NCBI GenBank assembly: GCA_030681145.1 | Contig: JAUXXK010000483.1 | Location: forward strand, 1-14,352 | Direction: 5' to 3' | Source: Methanobacteriaceae archaeon | GTDB taxonomy: Archaea > Methanobacteriota > Methanobacteria > Methanobacteriales > Methanobacteriaceae | DNA: 14,352 bases | Shown here: positions 8,798 to 14,352 of the stretch, piece after piece | Layout: each line of letters starts with the position of its first letter | Position numbering within the stretch: position 1 is the stretch's first letter | Notes under the pieces: generated by a model | The model's input: the letters and a program-made list of their open reading frames with translations, nothing else | What the model was told of the DNA's origin: nothing | Database searches by the model: none | Made by a program: the position numbers and the translations under genes

Positions 8798-8877
8798 TTT
8801 AACATATTCTCGTAATCTTAGTTGATTAATAAAATTAATTATTATTCCTGGTTAAATTTATTGATTAGAGACAAGAT

Positions 8878-9144
8878 ATGGCAAAAAAAATCCTTGATTT
8901 AATGTTATGGTCCCCTGAAAGAGATATTTTAAACTGTGAAATCACTTACATTCCAATAAAATCTGAAGGCAAATTAACAACGATAAACGGATCTGAAATA
9001 AAAAAATTAGATCATGGATTTTTAATCCTTAAAGAAGATATTAAAGTTCCTTATCAAAATATTGTTAAAATTGATTGTAAGAATAACTTGATATGGAAAA
9101 AACATAGGAAAAAGTTTACAGTTTCCAAAGGAGGAATTATATGA
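8878..9144 (+). CDS. UPF0248/DUF504 (MJ1316-like) small protein
   Basis: An 88-aa protein matching the DUF504/UPF0248 family: an N-terminal K-I-L-D-x-x-L-W, a central E-I-x-Y-I strand, a conserved V-P-Y-Q-N-I-V-K-I element, and a terminal I-W-K-K. The MJ1316-type domain has been proposed, by comparative genomics, to recognise cyclic-phosphate RNA ends, but this is not experimentally settled. Its stop overlaps the next start in an ATGA (9141-9144), so translation of the CBS-ParB gene is coupled to it. No strong ribosome binding site precedes its own ATG. Confidence 0.8.
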   Translation: MAKKILDLMLWSPERDILNCEITYIPIKSEGKLTTINGSEIKKLDHGFLILKEDIKVPYQNIVKIDCKNNLIWKKHRKKFTVSKGGII

Positions 9145-9947
9145 GCAATAAACCATTGGTTAAAGATTATATGACAAAGGAAGTTATTACCGTCCCTCCA
9201 GAAACTCCAAACGAGGATATAATCAAACTCATGAAAGAAAGTGGACACGATGGATTTCCAGTAATAGAAAATGGATCAGTTAAAGGAATGATTACTGCTT
9301 TTGATCTTCTATTAAAAAACTGGGAAAATTCCGTCAGTGAAATAATGTCCACAAACTTGGTGGTTGCGGATCAAGATATGTCCATTAATGATGCAGCCAG
9401 AGTTATGTTTAGAATGGGCATTTCACGTTTACCCGTTATCAACAAAGAAGGAAATCTTGTAGGAATTATTACAAATACAGATATTGTACGCTCCCATATT
9501 GAAAGATCAACGCCGATGAAAGTTAATTATTTCAAAAAAACTCTTGAACAACTTTATGGCATTAAAACTGAAATAAGTAGGATGAAAGTTCCTACGCAGC
9601 GTTTACGTCCCACCCAGGACAAAATATACGCTGATGAACTACAAGGCAGAACTTATGAACTTAAAAGAGGTCTTGCTGAACCTACAATAGTGGTGAAAAC
9701 AGGCGATCGTTACGTATTGGTAGATGGTCATCACAGAACAGTTGCCGCCCGCACATTAGGATGTCAAGAAATAGATTCTTATGTTATTGATTTAAAACAG
9801 GAATTAAAATTAGGTATGGAAAAAACAGCAGATTTAAATGGAATATTCACTTTTGATGATATAGAAATAATTGATGATGCCCAGCATCCTCTTATTGCCA
9901 TCACGCGCAGTATGAGAAGTAAAAAGAGGAAAAAAAATGTCAAATGA
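9141..9947 (+). CDS. CBS-pair plus ParB/sulfiredoxin-fold protein (SerK-like nuclease/kinase domain)
   Basis: A 268-aa two-domain protein. Residues 7-120 hold two CBS motifs, ending in the F-D-L-L and N-T-D-I-V-R elements characteristic of CBS repeats, which usually sense adenosine nucleotides or S-adenosylmethionine. Residues about 147-225 are a ParB N-terminal/sulfiredoxin fold, with the catalytic-loop motif D195-G-H-H-R199 and a preceding L-R-P-T-Q segment. The same fold and D-G-H-H-R motif occur in the Thermococcus ADP-dependent free-serine kinase SerK, so a kinase is as plausible as a DNA-binding ParB role; no helix-turn-helix is seen, which argues against ParB partition. It is coupled by overlap to DUF504 upstream and overlaps hisE by 11 bp downstream. 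Confidence 0.82.
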   Translation: MSNKPLVKDYMTKEVITVPPETPNEDIIKLMKESGHDGFPVIENGSVKGMITAFDLLLKNWENSVSEIMSTNLVVADQDMSINDAARVMFRMGISRLPVINKEGNLVGIITNTDIVRSHIERSTPMKVNYFKKTLEQLYGIKTEISRMKVPTQRLRPTQDKIYADELQGRTYELKRGLAEPTIVVKTGDRYVLVDGHHRTVAARTLGCQEIDSYVIDLKQELKLGMEKTADLNGIFTFDDIEIIDDAQHPLIAITRSMRSKKRKKNVK

Positions 9948-10227
9948 TGAAATAATCCGGGAGATTTACCGGGTTTTAGAAGACCGTCGTGATAACCCCA
10001 TTGATTCTTACACTTCAAAATTAATGCAAGATGATGAAAAAGCTGCTGAAGATAAAATACTGGAGAAAATAGGAGAAGAATCTGCAGAAGTCATCATAGC
10101 CTCGAAAAATGATGAAAATTTAATATATGAGTCTGCTGATTTAATTTTCCATATAATTTTACTGCTGGTTTACAAAGGAGTAGAATTTGAAGAACTTTTA
10201 AATGAATTTGAAAGTAGAAGAAAATAA
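9937..10227 (+). CDS. hisE: Phosphoribosyl-ATP pyrophosphatase
   Basis: Second step of histidine biosynthesis: hydrolysis of phosphoribosyl-ATP to phosphoribosyl-AMP and pyrophosphate, in the cytosol. The 96-aa product is a standalone all-alpha MazG-like HisE. The metal-binding residues are present in K44-I-G-E47-E48-S-A-E51 and E66-S-A-D69. The adjacent N-terminal D-R-R and D-S-Y-T-S-K-L motifs match HisE. It overlaps the preceding CBS-ParB gene by 11 bp, with a GAGG about eight bases before its ATG inside that gene. No other his gene is in the window. Confidence 0.94.
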   Translation: MSNDEIIREIYRVLEDRRDNPIDSYTSKLMQDDEKAAEDKILEKIGEESAEVIIASKNDENLIYESADLIFHIILLLVYKGVEFEELLNEFESRRK

Positions 10228-10305
10228 TGTCAAATATTTATTTTTTGCTTAAAGGATTTTATTATTGTTATTAATTTTCAGTTTAAATTTAAAGTATGCC
10301 TTATA

Positions 10306-10896
10306 TTAAAAAAAATGATCAGCAACTATCATTTTTACTTCTTTTAACCACTGTTTTCGTTCTTCAAAAGTACTGCTGGCCACAACACTAAACATTTTTC
10401 GATGAAAATTTTTAATTCCACAAAAATCAAAAACACAATACCTCCATATTCTCTCTAAAGGGTCCTCAAATACATTTATTTCTCTTTCTTCATGAGTATT
10501 AGATGTATTAAATATTAAAACCGTTTTTGCTTTTAAAAGACCTTTTGGAATGCCCGAGCCATCATCCCCTTCTTCAAATTCATATGCAACTCCTGAACGA
10601 AGTACTCTGTCGATCCAACCCTTTAGTATAGCTGGAGGCTGCCCCCACCAGTTTGGATGAATAATTATTATGCCATCGGCTTTTTTAATCTCTTTTCTAT
10701 GCTGAATAACTAGTGAATCTGATGTTTCACCATTTAACAATTCTTTACCTTTTAAAAGAGGATTAAATTTTTCAAAATACAAATCATGGGCCATGACTTC
10801 AATCCCATTTATTTGAAGATTTCTTAAAACAGTTTCATAAATGGCATAATTAAAACTTTTTTTATAAGGGTGGGCTAAAATAACAGATATTTTCAT
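10306..10896 (-). CDS. NAD(P)H:quinone-oxidoreductase-like flavodoxin-fold protein
   Basis: A 196-aa member of the flavodoxin-2 family (NQO1/KefF/MdaB-like), expected to bind FMN or FAD and move two electrons from NAD(P)H to a quinone-like acceptor. The N-terminal strand I-L-A-H-P (6-10) and following loop are the flavin phosphate site; the hallmark is H80-P-N-W-W-G-Q-P-P-A-I-L-K-G-W-I-D-R-V, and a T-S-N-T segment follows in the second flavin loop. The start ATG overlaps the end of the methyltransferase gene by four bases, so this is the last gene of the minus-strand operon. It lies convergent with hisE, 78 bp away. The physiological acceptor is unknown. Confidence 0.85.
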   Translation of the reverse strand: MKISVILAHPYKKSFNYAIYETVLRNLQINGIEVMAHDLYFEKFNPLLKGKELLNGETSDSLVIQHRKEIKKADGIIIIHPNWWGQPPAILKGWIDRVLRSGVAYEFEEGDDGSGIPKGLLKAKTVLIFNTSNTHEEREINVFEDPLERIWRYCVFDFCGIKNFHRKMFSVVASSTFEERKQWLKEVKMIVADHFF

Positions 10897-11693
10897 TTTA
10901 GTCCAGACCCCTTGAAGAAGTTGTAAAAAAATGTTCCGTCGTTTTCTGCAGACTTATAAAGATCATAAATACCTTTTTCCCATTCAATAGGGCCAATAAA
11001 ACCAGAACTAATAGCTTGATCTTTTACACCTTCTACCATAGCAATAATAGTCCTTTTTATAAAACCATCAACCAGTTCAGGTTTACTTTTATCTACATAA
11101 ACTACTTTGGGAATTACACGCACATTTTTAAATCCAGATTCTTCTAAAAGAGGGTATAATCGCCTTCCAATCATAGGATCTCCACCCAAATTTTGTTGTG
11201 CATTTATTAAACAACGCCAAGCATTAATTGATTCTTCACTTTCTGGGTAAAAATAACATGAACCATGATCTCCTTCAATTACGGTTATTGAGCCTCCCCA
11301 TTTTAAATATTTTTTTAGTTCTTTAAGGGCCATTACTGGGTCAACAAGATGTTCTAAAACAAAGCAAACAAATATATGGTCGAAGATCTCTTTTTCAAAT
11401 GGTAAGTCCATTATATCTGCATGTTTAAAGTGGACATTTTTGATTCCTTCTTTATCGATTAAATTTTTTGCAGAACTTAATGATTCCTTAGAAATATCTA
11501 CAGATGTTATCTGAGAATCCGGACTTTTTTTAGCAAGTATAACTGTTTGAGCACCAACACCACACCCCGCCTCTAAAATATTGCTTCCCGGAGCAAAGCG
11601 AGTATCACCATGAAGTATTTCTGATAGAGTATCAGCTTGATCCTCCAAACGCTCTAATTCGCGTTCAGAATAACCATGCACATATTTTTTCAT
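10893..11693 (-). CDS. Class I SAM-dependent methyltransferase, family I
   Basis: A 266-aa Rossmann-fold methyltransferase. The SAM-binding motif I is E41-A-G-C-G-V-G47; the acidic residue that binds the ribose is D66; A-D93-I sits in the adenine pocket; and L-E-H-L follows in motif IV. It belongs to the widespread group beginning H-G-Y-S-x-R-E-x-x-R-L-x-D-Q-A, whose substrate is not established. AAGGAGA lies nine bases before the ATG. It follows the transglutaminase-like gene by 64 bp, and its stop overlaps the start of the flavodoxin-fold gene. Confidence 0.85.
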   Translation of the reverse strand: MKKYVHGYSERELERLEDQADTLSEILHGDTRFAPGSNILEAGCGVGAQTVILAKKSPDSQITSVDISKESLSSAKNLIDKEGIKNVHFKHADIMDLPFEKEIFDHIFVCFVLEHLVDPVMALKELKKYLKWGGSITVIEGDHGSCYFYPESEESINAWRCLINAQQNLGGDPMIGRRLYPLLEESGFKNVRVIPKVVYVDKSKPELVDGFIKRTIIAMVEGVKDQAISSGFIGPIEWEKGIYDLYKSAENDGTFFYNFFKGSGLK

Positions 11694-11757
11694 AATATGA
11701 GTCTCCTTAACATGAATAAAATTAATAAACTTGTAGCTATTTAGCCTAAAATTAAAT

Positions 11758-12351
11758 TTATAATTGATGCAATATTTGATTTATGGCCTCATCAAGTGCG
11801 GAATAGTTCTTAAATATTTTTATTATTTCCGGGATTGGCTTTGAGTGAACATACGGATAATCAACACCATCAAATTCATTTTTTATTTTGTAAGCTAATT
11901 TTTCTTCATTAATTGAAAAATTAGCATTTATTCCACCCACATTACCCCTTGCATCCAGTCTAAACCATTTTTCATTTAGAAATAATCCATTTAAACCATG
12001 TAATATTTTTTCTGAACCGATGAATACTTTTTGATAACAAAACCCCGTAGGTATTTTTTCACATCTTAATAATGCAGCCAGCAAATGAGACTTGGCAAAA
12101 CAAATACCATGGCCTTTATTTAAAACATCAGACGCTTTAAAAGATATTTCATTGTTATAAATATCAGATGAATGGTCAATTTTGTCTCTTACGAATTCAT
12201 ATAAAGATTTAACTTTTTGAATATCATTTAATCCTTTTGATAATTCTGAAGCCTTTTTGCTCACAATTTTATTATCAAAATCCAATATCTCTGAAGAAAG
12301 AAGATACTCGTTTATATCATCTTTTAAGGGTATTAAATTCAATTTAATCAC
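11758..12351 (-). CDS. Transglutaminase-like domain protein
   Basis: A 197-aa protein with an intact transglutaminase/papain-like Cys-His-Asp triad: C84 in G-H-G-I-C-F-A-K-S, H118 in L-H-G-L-N, and D133 in R-L-D-A-R-G-N. Such archaeal and bacterial proteins are usually proteases or peptide-acyl transferases rather than true transglutaminases. There is no signal peptide, so the protein is cytosolic. The frame starts with GTG at 12351 with no obvious ribosome binding site; a TTG nine bases later, preceded by AGTGAT, is an alternative. It lies 35 bp after one methyltransferase and 64 bp before another, on the same strand. Confidence 0.8.
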   Translation of the reverse strand: MIKLNLIPLKDDINEYLLSSEILDFDNKIVSKKASELSKGLNDIQKVKSLYEFVRDKIDHSSDIYNNEISFKASDVLNKGHGICFAKSHLLAALLRCEKIPTGFCYQKVFIGSEKILHGLNGLFLNEKWFRLDARGNVGGINANFSINEEKLAYKIKNEFDGVDYPYVHSKPIPEIIKIFKNYSALDEAINQILHQL

Positions 12352-12386
12352 TATACAATTAATTATATTATTTATGTGATTCCAGT

Positions 12387-13139
12387 TTATAATTTAGCGA
12401 CGACAAGCATTTCATAATCTTCTGTTGTTAAAGGATCTTTATTAAATTCTCCTAATTTACAAGAAAATATGTCGATTTCAGTAAAATTTAAAGATTTTAA
12501 AAGCCACGTGATTTCTGAAGGAACATAATAACGTTCATTACAATCCAAAGAAAGATTTTCACCATGGTCATTTTCTATTTCCAGTTTATATTGATCTCGA
12601 AAAGTCATCAAATTAAATGTGTTGTTATTAATAATATGTGTGGTTGAATCGGAATTTATAAAATCTTTTAAAGAATGGAATAATGGATAAAGTCCATTTA
12701 AAGTAGTGAATATAATTTTACCACTATTTTTTAAGGCATTAGCAGAATTTTTAAGTATTTGAAAGTTCATTTCATCAGTTTCCATAAGTGGAAATGCACC
12801 TTCACAGATCATTATGACCAAATCAAATTCTTCTTTAAATGAAAGGTTCCTAGCATCTGCAATTCTAAAATCAACTTCAATATTCTCTTTTTTGGCATTT
12901 TTCCTAGCTTTATTAATCATGTCCTCAGAAAGATCAATGCCCGTGACATTATAACCTCTTTTGGTTAATTCAATTGCATGGCGACCTGTTCCACACCCAA
13001 TATCAAGTATTTTGGAATTTTTATTAAATTTGATTTCTTTTTCTATGAAATCCACTTCTCCCATGGTTCCTTGAGTGAAATGCTCTTTTTCATATTTTTT
13101 AGAATAGTTAGAGAATAATTTTTGATACCATTGTTTCAT
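12387..13139 (-). CDS. Class I SAM-dependent methyltransferase, family II
   Basis: A 250-aa methyltransferase unrelated in detail to the one at 10893-11693. Motif I is D46-I-G-C-G-T-G52, the ribose-binding acidic residue is D69 in G-I-D-L, and D95 in I-A-D-A lies at the adenine pocket. The later region (C-x-E-x-F-P-L-M) and a beta-rich lid at about 170-215 resemble small-molecule methyltransferases, but no substrate can be named. A GGTGAT site a few bases before the ATG supports the start. This is the first gene of the four-gene minus-strand run. It diverges from the cytosine deaminase gene across 155 bp. Confidence 0.85.
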   Translation of the reverse strand: MKQWYQKLFSNYSKKYEKEHFTQGTMGEVDFIEKEIKFNKNSKILDIGCGTGRHAIELTKRGYNVTGIDLSEDMINKARKNAKKENIEVDFRIADARNLSFKEEFDLVIMICEGAFPLMETDEMNFQILKNSANALKNSGKIIFTTLNGLYPLFHSLKDFINSDSTTHIINNNTFNLMTFRDQYKLEIENDHGENLSLDCNERYYVPSEITWLLKSLNFTEIDIFSCKLGEFNKDPLTTEDYEMLVVAKL

Positions 13140-13294
13140 ATTATCACCAAATTAATTTATAAAATATGATAAAAATAGTTATTTATCTATTCCACAGAAA
13201 TAAAAAAATCTAATTATCTTTTTCTAGCATGCTTTTAAAGTAAAAGCTAATGAATATAAAATTAGATTAAAATAACAATCTAAAAGATGATCAA

Positions 13295-13732
13295 ATGGAT
13301 AAATTTATGGCAGCAGCATATGAACAAGCCCAAAAAGGACTTCGAAAAGGAGGCATCCCTATCGGTTCAGTTATTGTGCACAATAATAAAATTATAGGGC
13401 GCGGATATAATCAGCGCATTCAAAAGCAAAGTGTAGTTCACCATGCGGAAATGGATGCTTTAGAGAATATGGGGAGAAAAAATGCTGATTTTTATAACAA
13501 TTGCACTATTTACACTACTTTATCTCCCTGCATTATGTGTACGGGTGCTATTCTACTATATGGTATTTCAAAAGTAGTTATAGGTGAAAATAAGTCATTT
13601 AAAGGTGAAGAAAAACTCCTCATGTCAAGGGGAGTAAATGTTAAAGTAATCCAAAATTGTCAGTGTATTGAAATGATGTCTAATTTTATAGAAAAAAATC
13701 CCCAATTATGGAAGGAAGATATTGGATTGTGA
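13295..13732 (+). CDS. Cytosine deaminase, yeast Fcy1-type (zinc-dependent)
   Basis: Converts cytosine to uracil and ammonia in pyrimidine salvage. The 145-aa sequence aligns with Saccharomyces Fcy1 almost end to end, including the less common parts. Zinc ligands H50, C79 and C82 and the proton shuttle E52 are present (H-A-E and P-C-x2-C motifs). N39, F102, W139, D142 and I143 correspond to yeast N51, F114, W152, D155 and I156, the substrate contacts and the C-terminal gate; the product ends W-K-E-D-I-G-L. That tail separates it from tRNA adenosine deaminase TadA and from guanine deaminase, so I favour cytosine. GATGATC just before the ATG is the probable ribosome binding site. It is convergent with the next gene, 14 bp apart. 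Confidence 0.87.
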   Translation: MDKFMAAAYEQAQKGLRKGGIPIGSVIVHNNKIIGRGYNQRIQKQSVVHHAEMDALENMGRKNADFYNNCTIYTTLSPCIMCTGAILLYGISKVVIGENKSFKGEEKLLMSRGVNVKVIQNCQCIEMMSNFIEKNPQLWKEDIGL

Positions 13733-13746
13733 ATTATCCAATTAAT

Positions 13747-14352
13747 CTACTTTGCAGCGACTTTAAATTCTTTTTTTGCCAAAACAGGTCCTAAGTTTTC
13801 ATCATTTTTCATCATTTCTAAACATCTCAAAACAGAATATGCCGCTCTACTAACACCTGCACTTCTTTTTTCAGTATCAGTCCCCACACAATACAAATTA
13901 CCAATTGGAGTTTCTACATCCCCAAACCCAGAATTAATATCCCATGACGCCTTTTCAGGGATTAAATCTTGATAATGTATCATTTCAATATGATTTTCAA
14001 TATCTGGTTGAATCTGAATTATGGAATTTAATGCTTTTTTCCGCATTTTTAATGTTTCATAATCGTCTGGAAGAGTAAAAGCAAAACCAACTAGTTGATT
14101 ACCATTAGGAGCCATTGAAGGATCATAATTTGATACTGGAACCATCCATGCATAAGGATCGGAATCAATCCACATTTCAGAACCTTTATTGCTAAATATT
14201 TTTTTATTAAGCCCTAGCCAGATCGTTAATGAGTTAACTTTTTTAATTTTATATAAATTCTGAGCATATTCATATGGCAAATCATCAATTAATTGAGGCA
14301 AATCTGATGCAAATCCCGAATAAACAACATTATCACAATTATAAGAGTTTTT
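13747..14352 (-). CDS. Phytoene-desaturase-like NAD(P)/FAD oxidoreductase, C-terminal part (5' end outside window)
   Basis: The minus-strand frame is open to the right edge (17 codons beyond the TTG at 14301, which is only an internal codon), so this is the last approximately 201 residues of a longer gene. The C-terminal element G-N-L-Y-C-V-G-T-D followed by S-A-G-V-S-R-A-A-Y is the FAD-closing motif of the CrtI/amine-oxidase flavoprotein family. The preceding beta-rich region (N-V-V-Y-S-G, then L-T-I-W-L-G-L and W-M-V-P-V-S-N-Y-D) is the substrate domain. The N-terminal G-x-G-x-x-G dinucleotide fold should lie outside the window. Methanobacteriales use such enzymes in isoprenoid or lipid reactions; the substrate is not known from this fragment. 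Confidence 0.82.
   Translation of the reverse strand, partial: KNSYNCDNVVYSGFASDLPQLIDDLPYEYAQNLYKIKKVNSLTIWLGLNKKIFSNKGSEMWIDSDPYAWMVPVSNYDPSMAPNGNQLVGFAFTLPDDYETLKMRKKALNSIIQIQPDIENHIEMIHYQDLIPEKASWDINSGFGDVETPIGNLYCVGTDTEKRSAGVSRAAYSVLRCLEMMKNDENLGPVLAKKEFKVAAK

Noticed and set aside
13207..13268. Inverted repeat AATCTAATT / AATTAGATT upstream of the deaminase gene
   Set aside because: Nine AT-rich bases spaced by about 44 bases are expected by chance in this composition; no operator symmetry or promoter overlap could be established.
13295..13732. tRNA adenosine deaminase (TadA) as the identity of the deaminase
   Set aside because: The C-terminal W-x-x-D-I-G tail and the aligned F and N substrate contacts are specific to Fcy1-type cytosine deaminases, and archaea generally lack TadA.

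Overview
The window looks like chromosome from a methanogenic archaeon of the Methanobacteriales, probably Methanobacterium or a close relative. The basis is AT-rich intergenic DNA with archaeal TATA boxes, GGTG/GGAGG-type ribosome binding sites, an Hjc-type Holliday junction resolvase, a free-standing HisE, an archaeal GatB, tRNA genes mostly without encoded CCA, and a tRNA-Trp gene whose intron carries box C/D guide elements. The genus is inferred; no species can be named from the sequence alone.

Layout. 1-1285 (+): the end of a TrkH potassium channel subunit, then its cytosolic TrkA regulator. 1313-2257 (+): a YdjM/DUF457-type membrane protein. 2289-2906 (-): a glyoxalase-II-like metallo-beta-lactamase-fold hydrolase. 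3038-3307 (-): tRNA-Trp (76-nt intron) and tRNA-Cys, followed by about 540 bp without a gene. 3847-4633 (-): hjc and a 99-aa protein of unknown function. 4815-5420 (-): five tRNAs, transcribed in the order Asn, Met(CAU), Glu, Leu, His, with a distant TATA box, a leader containing two hairpins, and a hairpin/U-tract terminator after tRNA-His. 5654-6079 (-): a zinc-ribbon membrane protein. 6297-7301 (+): a BioB/HydE/HmdB-like radical SAM protein with an unusual CX4CX2C cluster motif. 7448-8797 (+): gatB. 8878-10227 (+): three tightly packed genes, DUF504, CBS-ParB/SerK-like, and hisE. 10306-13139 (-): a probable four-gene operon of methyltransferase, transglutaminase-like protease, methyltransferase and flavodoxin-fold oxidoreductase. 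13295-13732 (+): a cytosine deaminase closely resembling yeast Fcy1. 13747-14352 (-): the C-terminal part of a phytoene-desaturase-like FAD oxidoreductase cut by the window edge.

How the genes fit together. TrkH and TrkA form one K+ uptake system. GatB and tRNA-Asn are linked functionally, because methanogens of this group are known to make Asn-tRNA by amidation of Asp-tRNA; tRNA-Cys is likewise charged indirectly through phosphoserine in these organisms. The DUF504/CBS-ParB/hisE run is translationally coupled. The 10.3-13.1 kb minus-strand cluster is the best candidate for an undescribed pathway: two different methyltransferases, a cysteine-protease-fold enzyme with an intact catalytic triad, and a flavoprotein reductase. 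Its substrate cannot be deduced from sequence.

The best-supported RNA observation is the tRNA-Trp intron, whose D-box guide places C34 of its own pre-tRNA exactly at the methylation position. Its second (D') guide does not match the known U39 target.
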